Positions 26,277 to 33,911 of a stretch of DNA of 51,501 nucleotides are shown here, piece by piece; position 1 is the stretch's first letter; each line of letters opens with the position of its first letter. The notes beneath the pieces are model-generated. The model saw only the letters and a program-made list of their open reading frames with translations, ran no database searches and was not told the DNA's origin. The stretch is from Rhodobacter sp. (lineage in GTDB: Bacteria > Pseudomonadota > Alphaproteobacteria > Rhodobacterales > Rhodobacteraceae). The DNA is taken from positions 1 to 51,501 of the forward strand of contig JASJCA010000028.1 in the NCBI GenBank assembly GCA_030066215.1, given 5' to 3'. The translations under genes were made by a program, and so were the position numbers.

Positions 26277-26549
26277 TCAATTCCAGTTCGTGGCGATGAG
26301 GGCGGCGATCACCAGCACGGCGGGGATCACATAGACCAGCAATATCAGTTTCGGGCGAAAGCTGTCCTGGTATTCCACCATGCCCTGTTCGACGAAATCG
26401 CGGCGCTCGGTGGCATCACCGTCGGGATGGTCGGCGTCCCATTCCTCTTCCAGCTTCTCGCGGCGGACCGAGCGGGAATAGAACCAGATCGCCAGGTAAA
26501 CCACGCTGAGCGCGAGAAAGCCGAAGATCACCAGCCGGATCAGCGCCAT
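26277..26549 (-). CDS. Small two-segment membrane protein
   Basis: A 90-residue protein with membrane segments at about 5-22 and 68-86 joined by a charged loop rich in Glu, Asp and Arg (SRSVRREKLEEEWDADHPDG). The family is not recognised. It sits four bases from the DUF1523 gene and three from the 449-residue gene, so it belongs to the same operon and probably the same complex. Confidence 0.8.
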   Translation of the reverse strand: MALIRLVIFGFLALSVVYLAIWFYSRSVRREKLEEEWDADHPDGDATERRDFVEQGMVEYQDSFRPKLILLVYVIPAVLVIAALIATNWN

Positions 26550-26552
26550 CGT

Positions 26553-27902
26553 CTACCTCCGCCGCACCGCGCCCCAGGGGCCGACCAAATCGATCCTGCG
26601 ATCGCGTTCCAGCGGCGGGGGTGGTGCGGGCTCTTCCATGCCCGGTTCCGGCCCGAAGAGTGCCGCGCGGGTGCCTGCCTTGTCCACCTGATATTCGCGC
26701 AACAGGAAGTCGACGACGAAGGCCTTCTTCGACTCCGACCAGCCGCCGTAGAGGTCGTAGAACAGCTGTTTGTGGCAGATGAACAGCTGCCGGACGTCGA
26801 GCGGCGTCAATTCGGCGAGCATCTGATTGACCAGATCGCGGTGTTTGGTGGGTGCGGCGCGGAGCGTGTAGAAATAGGCCGGGTGGGCCGAGGTTATCGT
26901 TGGCCAGTGCTTGCCGTCGTCGATCCAGCGCAAGAGGTCAGCGAGGCCGTGGAACGAGTCCGGCAGGGCGGAGCCGAGGCTGCGCGCCAGCATGCGCAGG
27001 TCGCGGCGCGTTGCGCCGGTCAGGTCCTGGCCCAGGGTCGCGGCGACCTCGACCAGGATGAAGTCCATCTTCTGGCGCAGGATCGCGGCGGCGTCTGCGC
27101 CGCGGGCGCTGACGATCGGTTCGGTCAAGCCGTTGAGTTCAAAGAACTTCGCGACCTTGTTGTGGTCCGACAGCGGATAGGTTTGGTCCATCGGCACGCC
27201 CTCGGGCGGGGCGCCGACCGAGATCAGCGCCGGGTGCTCGACGTCTCGAAACAGGTACATGCCGCCGAAATGCGCGGTCCAGAAGCTGCCGGTTTCGACC
27301 GTGACGGGGTCGAGGTCCACCGGGTTGCGGGTGACGTCGCCGGTCTGCTTGGCCAGTCCGATCATCTCGGCGATCAGCACGTCGTCCCACCAGGCGTCGT
27401 CCTCGGTGCGGAAGCGTTCGATCTTTTGGGTCAGCTCGCGGGCGTTCCTGACGTCGCCCGCCGTGGTGTCGGCCTCGACGGTGATCCGGCGGATGTCGAA
27501 CAGCTTGGCGGGGCCGGAAAGGTCGTAGACCGAATTCATCAGCTCGCCCGCAACCGCGTCGCGGGTGATCAGCGCGAAGAGCTTGGCCTCGTTGGCCTCG
27601 ATGTAATCGCGCAGGATGTCGCGGGAGAAACTGAACTTGGCATTGAGCAGCGGCGCAGTCTTCTGCTCGGTCGTCAGCAGGATGAACTGCCGGTTGCAGC
27701 CGTTGGGGTTGAGGTAAGTATGGTCGCCCAGCTCATGCCCGATCTCCGGCGAGTAGCCGGAGATGTCGATGTGGAAATCGGCGAGTCCGGTGGTCTTGCC
27801 GGTCAGATGCTCGAGCGCGCGGTTGTAGCGCTCGACAAGTGCCGGCGAGGCCACCTCGATGAGGTTGCCGAACATCAGGCCTTTGGAGATGAGGCGTTTC
27901 AT
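26553..27902 (-). CDS. Large soluble protein of the AAA+ cluster
   Basis: This 449-residue protein has no signal or membrane segment and no domain that I recognise with confidence. It starts MKRLISKGLMFGNLIEVASP and has regular patterns of strands and helices. The phrases FHIDISGYSPEIGHELGDHT and CHKQLFYDLYGGWSESKKAF stand out. A proline-rich tail follows EEPAPPPPLERDRRIDLVGP. The gene is four bases after the interrupted small gene and three before the next. It is probably a client-binding or scaffold part of the AAA+ system; this is inference from position only. Confidence 0.82.
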   Translation of the reverse strand: MKRLISKGLMFGNLIEVASPALVERYNRALEHLTGKTTGLADFHIDISGYSPEIGHELGDHTYLNPNGCNRQFILLTTEQKTAPLLNAKFSFSRDILRDYIEANEAKLFALITRDAVAGELMNSVYDLSGPAKLFDIRRITVEADTTAGDVRNARELTQKIERFRTEDDAWWDDVLIAEMIGLAKQTGDVTRNPVDLDPVTVETGSFWTAHFGGMYLFRDVEHPALISVGAPPEGVPMDQTYPLSDHNKVAKFFELNGLTEPIVSARGADAAAILRQKMDFILVEVAATLGQDLTGATRRDLRMLARSLGSALPDSFHGLADLLRWIDDGKHWPTITSAHPAYFYTLRAAPTKHRDLVNQMLAELTPLDVRQLFICHKQLFYDLYGGWSESKKAFVVDFLLREYQVDKAGTRAALFGPEPGMEEPAPPPPLERDRRIDLVGPWGAVRRR

Positions 27903-27906
27903 GACT

Positions 27907-28365
27907 TCAGCCGTGTACTATTTTGTCCAAGTCAGCCTTCACACGCCGCCACTCCCGTTTCAGGATTCTCTGAGATACTTCCAAAAGGTCGTCGTGTGTA
28001 GGATCGAGGTTTTCGGTGCCACCTAGGACCAAAGCATCCGAACGGTACTTCAATGCCTTTCTCAGTCCATTGTAATCCGGATCTGCAGGGTTCATCATCA
28101 TTTCGATTTTGAAAGCGAGTCCCACAAATTCTTCTCCACAGTCCTCCCATTTCCGCAATCCCGATGTCAGCCCGCCGTATTCCGCGATTGCTTCTCGGAG
28201 GTTGTTGATCCAGACTTGGCGATACTCGGATAGCTTCAGTTCTTTTGTGAGAATTCTGTCTTTTGTCCTCCATCACAATGTGAACACAGTTACGACTAAA
28301 GCAACGATAGCTGCTATGACGGCAGACAAGATCGGAGCTTTCAGCAACTCAATTATCCAACTCAA
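27907..28365 (-). pseudogene. Small membrane protein gene interrupted by an in-frame TGA
   Basis: The frame begins at a TTG overlapping the upstream stop (TTGA), codes for a membrane segment (APILSAVIAAIVALVVTVF), then meets TGA at 28275-28273 (codon 31). It then continues open to codon 152 in the same frame: TKDRILTKELKLSEYRQVWI, INNLREAIAEYGG, down to VSQRILKREWRRVKADLDKI. The parts together match a small bacterial membrane-protein layout (one segment, a charged EYRQ.WIN.LR region, and a helical tail). So this is one gene with a nonsense codon or a recoded TGA. The region is more A/T-rich than neighbours. A restart at 28158 (TTG) would give only 83 residues. Confidence 0.75.
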
Positions 28366-28742
28366 GACGACTTTCCCCTAGCTACATCCTCCCCCCGCCT
28401 TCGCTCAACCCCCTGCGCCAGGCCCAACCATACCAGACCAAGCAACGGCGCCCAAACGACCGCCGCGAATCCGGACAGCCGCAGGAAGAACCACGCCGTG
28501 GCCAGCGGCGCCTCGGCCAGCGCCGCGGCGACGCCGGCGCCGCGAACGGCGTAGAGAACCGCGAAGACCGCCGCTCCGGCGATCAGCAGCAGGCCGGCCG
28601 AGGACCAGATCGTCACCGCCACCTCGCGGTGTGACCGCGTGGCGCGCCGGACCAGCAGCCAGGGCAGCGCCACCGCCAAAGCGCCCAAAACCACCAGAGG
28701 CAAACCGGTGTTCCAAAGGCCGATGGGCTCGGCTTGGATCAT
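28362..28742 (-). CDS. Three-segment membrane protein of the AAA+ cluster
   Basis: This 126-residue protein has three membrane segments at about 12-30, 42-64 and 85-110, then a short basic tail (QGVERRRGEDVARGKSS). No family is recognised. ATG overlaps the upstream stop in ATGA (28739-28742). Downstream, its stop overlaps the TTG of the interrupted gene. The coupled starts imply fixed stoichiometry with the flanking membrane proteins. Confidence 0.78.
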   Translation of the reverse strand: MIQAEPIGLWNTGLPLVVLGALAVALPWLLVRRATRSHREVAVTIWSSAGLLLIAGAAVFAVLYAVRGAGVAAALAEAPLATAWFFLRLSGFAAVVWAPLLGLVWLGLAQGVERRRGEDVARGKSS

Positions 28743-28984
28743 TTGGGGTCCACGTGCCGCCGAAACGCGGCGATAGCGCCGACAATGCCGCCGATGACGG
28801 CGCCGATCAGCAGGAAGGAATAGAACGGCTCGGACGGCGGATCGGTGGCCGTGCAATGGCCCAAGGCGTTGAACCCGCCCTCGGCAATCCAACCGAGGCC
28901 GCAGACCATCCAGGTCCCGGCCAGGGCCAGAACGAGCCCGAGCAGCGCCGCCCAAAACAGGGCGAGGCCCGCAACGCGCAGCAT
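28739..28984 (-). CDS. Two-segment membrane protein of the AAA+ cluster
   Basis: An 81-residue protein with segments at about 3-30 and 54-73, with a short loop containing two cysteines (MVCGLGW, GHCTATD). No family is recognised. Its ATG begins on the last base of the previous stop codon. The ending FRRHVDPK is basic and probably cytosolic. Confidence 0.75.
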   Translation of the reverse strand: MLRVAGLALFWAALLGLVLALAGTWMVCGLGWIAEGGFNALGHCTATDPPSEPFYSFLLIGAVIGGIVGAIAAFRRHVDPK

Positions 28985-29301
28985 TAGCGTGACTTCTCGC
29001 GGCGGATCGCGACTGTCGCCAAGACCGAGCACACCACGAAGAGCGCGTAGATGGCGAAATCCACGTCGCGCGGCGGCAGGCCGCCGGCCCAGACGGGTCC
29101 GTCCAGCGCGGTCTCGGGCCAGATCACGCCGGCGCCGCCGCGCACGATCAGACGGCCGAGGAAGAAACAGAAGGCGGAGGCGGCGAGGGTTGAGACGATG
29201 GCCAGAACGACGCTGCCGACATGGGCGATCAGCGGCAGCAGCATGAACAGCCCGAGCCCGCCAAGGACGGTGCCGATGGTGGCGAGCTGCAGCGCGCTCA
29301 C
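28984..29301 (-). CDS. Three-segment membrane protein of the AAA+ cluster
   Basis: This 105-residue protein starts at GTG overlapping the ATPase stop (GTGA, 29298-29301). The membrane segments are at about 5-28, 29-53 and 81-98. A loop between the second and third reads GGAGVIWPETALDGPVWAGG, probably periplasmic. No family is recognised. The GTG start was preferred since longer upstream readings give a non-hydrophobic, Arg-rich sequence. Confidence 0.75.
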   Translation of the reverse strand: MSALQLATIGTVLGGLGLFMLLPLIAHVGSVVLAIVSTLAASAFCFFLGRLIVRGGAGVIWPETALDGPVWAGGLPPRDVDFAIYALFVVCSVLATVAIRREKSR

Positions 29302-31232
29302 CCCTTCTGCCCCGCGTACCTGCGGCGGGCCTCTTCCATCCGCCCCATCTCGCGCACCGCGGTCTCGATCGCCGCCTCGTCGGATTTGTCGGCATAGCGG
29401 AATTCGCTGTCGGCGTAGCGGTTGATCTCTTGGATCACCATGTCGACGGTAATGTCCTGGCGCAGGTCCGAGATCATGGCGAGCTTCTCGTCGTACGTCT
29501 TGAAGAGGAACAGGTCCGGGTCCTCCATCCATTCGTCCGGCAGTTCGAAATCCATCGCGCGGACCTTGACGGCATCGGTGATGTTCTTGATCGCGCGGCC
29601 GGTGAAGCGGTCGTCGGCCTGTTGGATGGCCTTGAGATAGCTGCCCATCTTGGCGATGTCGTCGAGCTTGCCCAAATCCGCCTCAACCCGCTCCCACACC
29701 TTCAGCAGGCCCTCTTCCTTGGGACGCCCGTGGCTTTCGAACGACGCCGCGACCGCGCGCTTGATCTCTTGGGCCGCGTACAAATCATGCTGGCCCAGCG
29801 GGACGTCGTGGTTCTTGCCCATCAGAAGGTGCAGGATGTCGATGTAATCCTCACGCGTCTGCGGCCCGTCGACCAGGAACCGCGCCCCGGCCCGCTGGCG
29901 CAAGGCGTCGTCCACATTCTCGGGATAATTCGAGAACATGCCGAAGGTGCAATTGCCGCGCACCACGGTGTTGGCGCCCGAGAACGCCTCCATCAGTACC
30001 GCCGTGACCTCCTGCTGGCCCGCCGAAGACTGCCGGTCGCCGCGCTTGCCCGCGATCTGGTCGATGTCGTCCACGGTGCCGAAGCCGATGACGTTCGGAT
30101 CGAGCACGTTGTTGATGAAGGCCTTGGCGTTTTGCCCCGACTTGCCCTGGTAACTGTCGATCTGGTCGATCGAGAAGTTCTGGTAGCGAAACGGGTAGCC
30201 CGCGACCTGGCAGTACTCGTTGATCAGCCCGGCCATCATCTGGATCAGCGTGGTCTTGCCGGTGCCGGGCTTGCCGTCGCCCATGAAGGTGAAGATGAAG
30301 CCGCCAAGCTCGGCGAAGGGATTGAGCTTGCGCTCGAAATCATAGGCCATCAGCATCTTGGCGAGCTTCATGGCCTGGTATTTGGCGATGTGATTGCCGA
30401 CGACCTCGTGCGGTTTCTTGAACTGCATCGTCAGCGTTGTGCCGCGGGCGTGTCGGGCCGGGGTGAAGCCCTGAATGGTGAAGTCGTCGGCCTCGACATG
30501 GTAGGTCGCGCCGGTGAAGGGGCCGAGGCGCGGCGCGGTCTGGGCGCGCAGGGCCACCTTCTCCATCAGCATCTCGGCATAGGCGAGGCAGGTGGCGACG
30601 ATCTTGGGCTCGGCGTCGGCGAACTTCTCCAGGTCCTGGTCAAGCTCCCACAAGACGCCATGCAGTGCCAGTTGCGCATTGTCGGTCAGCACCTCCTCGA
30701 CGCCGCCGATCTCGACGGTGAGTTCGTTGGCCGAGGACGACAAGAGATAGGCGGTGGCGTTCGCGAAGGTGTGGAGGACGGCAAGCGCCTCAGCGGCCAG
30801 CAGTTCGGAGAATTCTGTGGACCGCGCGGCCGACAGCCGGCCTTCGAGATTCTCTTTCTTCAGCTCATTCAGCCCCGTCGCCTGCGAGAACGCATCGCCC
30901 AGGGCCAGCGCGATGGCAATGGCGCGCCGCAAGGCCTGCATCACCGTCGCCTGCACCGGCGAGATCAGCGCGTCGCCGCCGTCGGCCCCTTCGATCCGCT
31001 CAAGCAACCGCACGCCTTCTGGCCGCGCCGTGGACCGGCCCACCAACCCTGGCGTCGTCGAGCGGAACCGCCGCCGTGTGCCCAGCCCGCTCGACCGCTC
31101 CGCCACCGGCTTCGCCGCCCCGGCCGCGATCCGAGGCGTGTGGTCGAAGCCCTCCAGCATCGACACCGCGGCCGCGTAATGCGCGGTGATCTCGTCCTCG
31201 CGCAGCTCCATGCGGTCGGCGGGCACACTCAT
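29298..31232 (-). CDS. AAA+ ATPase of an uncharacterised membrane system
   Basis: This 644-residue protein has an N-terminal helical region of about 300 residues and an AAA+ module. Walker A is MGDGKPGTGKTTL (about 317-329), Walker B FGTVDDIDQI (about 384-393), and sensor 1 lies in GMFSNYPENVD (Asn 435). The arginine-rich ALRQRAGARFLVDGP should provide the arginine finger. The Walker B ends in DD-I-D, not the usual DE; the phrase VDDIDQIAGKRG is intact. The N-terminal part should bind clients or membrane partners. It heads a tightly coupled run with three small membrane proteins directly downstream. A MoxR-like or RuvB-like class is possible, but I cannot assign a family. Confidence 0.85.
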   Translation of the reverse strand: MSVPADRMELREDEITAHYAAAVSMLEGFDHTPRIAAGAAKPVAERSSGLGTRRRFRSTTPGLVGRSTARPEGVRLLERIEGADGGDALISPVQATVMQALRRAIAIALALGDAFSQATGLNELKKENLEGRLSAARSTEFSELLAAEALAVLHTFANATAYLLSSSANELTVEIGGVEEVLTDNAQLALHGVLWELDQDLEKFADAEPKIVATCLAYAEMLMEKVALRAQTAPRLGPFTGATYHVEADDFTIQGFTPARHARGTTLTMQFKKPHEVVGNHIAKYQAMKLAKMLMAYDFERKLNPFAELGGFIFTFMGDGKPGTGKTTLIQMMAGLINEYCQVAGYPFRYQNFSIDQIDSYQGKSGQNAKAFINNVLDPNVIGFGTVDDIDQIAGKRGDRQSSAGQQEVTAVLMEAFSGANTVVRGNCTFGMFSNYPENVDDALRQRAGARFLVDGPQTREDYIDILHLLMGKNHDVPLGQHDLYAAQEIKRAVAASFESHGRPKEEGLLKVWERVEADLGKLDDIAKMGSYLKAIQQADDRFTGRAIKNITDAVKVRAMDFELPDEWMEDPDLFLFKTYDEKLAMISDLRQDITVDMVIQEINRYADSEFRYADKSDEAAIETAVREMGRMEEARRRYAGQKG

Positions 31233-31244
31233 GACAGGCTCCTA

Positions 31245-31330
31245 TTCATCTGGCCACAAATACCCTCGGGGGGTTTGGGGGGCAGACAGCCCCCCATCTG
31301 TGGCGACGCGCGCAGGGCGGCGCAAATCCT
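31245..31330 (+). repeat. GGGGCAGAGCCCC-type intergenic repeat, copy B
   Basis: On the plus strand: TTCATCTGGCCACAAATACC, a GGGGGG-TTTGGGGGGCAG tract, a CCCCCC arm and the 3' block GGCGACGCGCGCAGGGCGGCG. Copies A and C share the order of blocks; the 3' block is shared with copy C only. It fills most of the 138-base gap between the ATPase and the 376-residue gene, the only sizeable gap in that operon. A stem of GGGGGGC against GCCCCCC is possible. Confidence 0.75.
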
Positions 31331-31370
31331 GAACCGGGTGCCGAAGGCACACAATTTGCCACGCGACGCG

Positions 31371-32501
31371 TCACCGGTAGCTCACCACCTGGCCTGACTC
31401 GGACACCACGAACTTGCGCACCTCGTGGAACCCCGGCGGGGTCTTCTCCGCCAGCACCTGGTACGGTCGCGCCGGCATGATGATCGCGCGCTCGGTTGCC
31501 GTAGCGCCGGTATCGGCCCCGCGCCCAGCGAAGGGGTCGAGGGCGAAGATCTCGCGGTCCACGGTGCCGAACCAGCCGGCGCGCTCCTCCACCACTCGCT
31601 CGCTTTCCAGCACCTCTACGGTCCAGGCCAGGGTCCAATCCTGGCCGGCCGGGGCGCGCGCCTCCTCCAGCACCGCGCGCAAGGGGCCGGTCTGCCGGGT
31701 GAAGGCACTGGAATACATCGGGCCGACATGGAACCGGCGCAGCCGTTTTGGGTGCAGATCGTCGAAGTCGCGGTCAAAACCTTGGGCGATGGTCACCAGT
31801 TTAAGCCCCGCCACCGCCTGTGCCATCAGCGCAGCTTGCGCCTCGGGCCAGCGACGGTCGTCGACGGGCAGGCCCTTGCGGCCCGAATCCTCTAGTTCCA
31901 TCAGATAGATCGTCGGCAGGTTGACCTGGCTGTCATAGACCGCCCAGTGCAGCAAGTAGCGCCGACGCCCGCCATCGAGATCGGCCAGCCACTGCGCCTG
32001 GGGGTCGTTTTGCGCCCAGAACAGCCCGCCGTCCTGCAGCGCCTCGTAGTAGAGCCGCTGCGACAGCGCGAATTGCAGTTTGGTGGGGATCTCGAGCTTG
32101 CCGACGATCTGCCGGATCATCGCGTCCTTGATCTGCGGCGCGGTTCGCGTTCCGGCCAGATGCCGCTCGGCCTGCTGGGCGTCATTTGCCATGGTCAGGA
32201 GTTCGCGGAAGATCGGGAAGCCGGACTCCACCCGGTCGATGGCGAGCGAGCCGAAGAACGTGCCGGTGTCGCGCCCGGTAAGCAGGTATTTCAGCGACAG
32301 CGCCCGGAACGTCGCTGCGATCGACTGCAGATACCGGCCCAGCACCCGCGCGTCGAGCTTTGTCAGCGTGCCCTCGCGCTCCATCACCGCTGCGACGCGG
32401 ACCAGATGTCCGGTGATCGTCTCGAATTTCGCGAAATACCGGCGGGCTGCGAAGGTGTCGGTCAGCCCGGCATGGTCGCGGGTGAGGTCGGCCTCGGCCA
32501 T
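31371..32501 (-). CDS. 376-residue protein of the AAA+ cluster
   Basis: A 376-residue, probably cytosolic protein: no signal peptide, no membrane segment. It begins MAEADLTRDHAGLTDTFAAR and contains RYLLHWAVYDSQVNLPTIYL, FHVGPMYSSAFTRQTGPLRA and VEVLESERVVEERAGWFGTV. I recognise no family. It ends 138 bases before the ATPase start and begins directly after the stop of the 62-residue gene (no gap). It is probably an adaptor of the ATPase or of the coiled-coil protein; this is inference from position. Confidence 0.82.
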   Translation of the reverse strand: MAEADLTRDHAGLTDTFAARRYFAKFETITGHLVRVAAVMEREGTLTKLDARVLGRYLQSIAATFRALSLKYLLTGRDTGTFFGSLAIDRVESGFPIFRELLTMANDAQQAERHLAGTRTAPQIKDAMIRQIVGKLEIPTKLQFALSQRLYYEALQDGGLFWAQNDPQAQWLADLDGGRRRYLLHWAVYDSQVNLPTIYLMELEDSGRKGLPVDDRRWPEAQAALMAQAVAGLKLVTIAQGFDRDFDDLHPKRLRRFHVGPMYSSAFTRQTGPLRAVLEEARAPAGQDWTLAWTVEVLESERVVEERAGWFGTVDREIFALDPFAGRGADTGATATERAIIMPARPYQVLAEKTPPGFHEVRKFVVSESGQVVSYR

Positions 32502-32690
32502 TCAGCCCCGTCCCCTGAAGACGCCGAGATCGCATGGGATCACAAACGCCGCGATCAGCGCCTGTCCCCCCAACACAAGCTCGACAGGCAACCCGAGCCA
32601 GACCGCGAGCGCGTAGGCGGTCAAACCAAACGCCAGAAATGCGCCGCAACCCAAGATCACGCGGAGGACCACGCGCAAGTCATGCCCCAT
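32502..32690 (-). CDS. Very small membrane protein
   Basis: A 62-residue protein with two membrane segments (about 8-26 and 30-50) and a short basic tail (DLGVFRGRG). Its ATG lies inside the last codons of the coiled-coil gene; the two overlap by 11 bases. A longer reading exists but its N-terminus is Arg/Asn-rich and unlikely. No family is recognised. Confidence 0.7.
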   Translation of the reverse strand: MGHDLRVVLRVILGCGAFLAFGLTAYALAVWLGLPVELVLGGQALIAAFVIPCDLGVFRGRG

Positions 32691-33756
32691 ATAGATTCTT
32701 GTCGTGTTTCTCGACAATCTCCTGGAACCGCCTGGCAAAGCGTTCATCCGCCTTGGCCTTTTGTTCCAGCACCTTGCGGGCAAAGACCATGTGGTCTTCG
32801 TGCGCCTCCATCATCTCGGCCATGCGCTGGTTCGTCGCCGTGCCAATCGCCGCCATCGCGGCCTGCGCTTCCTTGTCGGTCTCGACCCCGATCTCGTTGA
32901 TCCGGTGCGCGACGTCCTGCTGCTGCGCGGTCTTCAGTGACTTCGATAGCGCGTCGTACAGCACCACGCGCTGTTTGGTGTCGGTCTGCAATTTGTTGAT
33001 CAGCACCATCTGCGTCGCCGCCTGGTTCTGCAGGCTGTCGACCCAGGATTTGCCCTTTTCGATATAGCGTTCCAGGGTCTGGCTTTTCGCCAGCTTCACC
33101 TGCTCTTGCTGTACCATCTCATTGTATTTCGCGTTCAACTCGGCCAAATCGGATTCGAGCTTGGTACGCGCGGCGGCGTCCTGCTCTACGCTGATTTTGT
33201 TTTCCAGTTCAATGATATTGGGGTCCATCGCCATGATATCGGCGCGAAGGGTTTCCAGCTCTCCCACCGTCACCTCACGGTCTTCCAGCGTGCCCGAGAG
33301 ATTGGCCTCGACCTTCCCCTTTTGCTCGTTGAGCAGCCCAAGCTGGTTCTCAAGGAGCTTTACGATCACATCGGACTTTCCGATCAGGTCCTGCAACTTG
33401 TCGTCGATATTCGCCGCCCTGATCCGCTCTTGCCGCATGGACTCGGCTTTGGCGCTCGAGAACACACCGACGAAGCCCTCCCAGCCGGTCTTTGACCGCA
33501 TCTCGTCAAAGTCTTTGGAAAACCCCTCGGTCACATCGTCGAGCCCCATGATCAGCTCGGCGATGTTGGCGTTCATCAGATCGGTATGAGCGTGCACGTC
33601 CTCCAGCGTGGCATTCTCGATATCGACCGAGATGTCGTCGCCGGTCCGCATCTTGGTGCCGATCTCTTCAATCCGTCCGGTCAGCGCCTGCATGCGTTGG
33701 CGCGCCTCGGCGATCTGTTCCTGCGATTCCTTAATCTGCGCGTCGAAGTCGGCCAT
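32680..33756 (-). CDS. Coiled-coil protein, first gene of the AAA+ cluster
   Basis: A 358-residue protein made almost entirely of helical heptads rich in Glu, Gln, Lys and Leu, with a few non-helical breaks (about residues 85-105, SKTGWEGFVGVFSSAKAES). Notable phrases are LLENQLGLLNEQKGKVEANL and WVDSLQNQAATQMVLINKLQ. No signal or membrane segment. It superficially resembles TelA/KlaA-type anion-resistance proteins in length and helix content, but the family motifs are not visible. ATG at 33756 follows GGGGAG. It is the most promoter-proximal gene, followed by the tiny membrane protein. Confidence 0.85.
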   Translation of the reverse strand: MADFDAQIKESQEQIAEARQRMQALTGRIEEIGTKMRTGDDISVDIENATLEDVHAHTDLMNANIAELIMGLDDVTEGFSKDFDEMRSKTGWEGFVGVFSSAKAESMRQERIRAANIDDKLQDLIGKSDVIVKLLENQLGLLNEQKGKVEANLSGTLEDREVTVGELETLRADIMAMDPNIIELENKISVEQDAAARTKLESDLAELNAKYNEMVQQEQVKLAKSQTLERYIEKGKSWVDSLQNQAATQMVLINKLQTDTKQRVVLYDALSKSLKTAQQQDVAHRINEIGVETDKEAQAAMAAIGTATNQRMAEMMEAHEDHMVFARKVLEQKAKADERFARRFQEIVEKHDKNLYGA

Positions 33757-33861
33757 GCATCTCCCCGTCTCGTCAATCACATGCGCGTTATATGGGGAGC
33801 TTTTAACGGCTTTGCAGCGGCGCGTCATCCGGATTTGGCGACCGTCTTGTCGAAAACGCAG

Positions 33862-33890
33862 AACGCCCCCGGACCGCCGCCGGGGGCGTT
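33862..33890 (-). terminator. Strong hairpin between convergent-in-tandem genes
   Basis: AACGCCCCCGG and CCGGGGGCGTT form an 11-base perfect stem with a 7-base loop, 22 bases after the stop of the metallo-beta-lactamase-fold gene. A T-containing tract lies downstream on the minus strand (GTTCTGCGTTTTC). It should separate that gene from the AAA+ operon promoter. Confidence 0.8.
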
Positions 33891-33911
33891 TCTCTCACTA
33901 AATCAGACCGT

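Noticed and set aside
26427..28001. A 524-residue plus-strand frame opposite the 449-residue gene
   Set aside because: Antisense of a gene with normal coding composition; no motif and no ribosome site.
28273..28275. TGA read as tryptophan by an altered genetic code
   Set aside because: TGA is used as a normal stop by many other genes in the window, often in start/stop overlaps.
27932..28276. A 114-residue reading frame on the minus strand covering most of the interrupted small gene
   Set aside because: Its sequence is low-quality (Arg, Pro and Gly runs, no domain pattern), whereas the other frame gives a coherent protein on both sides of the TGA.
29430..31397. A 655-residue plus-strand frame opposite the AAA+ ATPase
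   Set aside because: The minus strand has intact Walker motifs; the plus frame is rich in His, Gly, Asp and Val without pattern.
32680..33756. Naming the coiled-coil protein TelA
   Set aside because: Length and helix content are similar, but the characteristic TelA sequence motifs are not visible.
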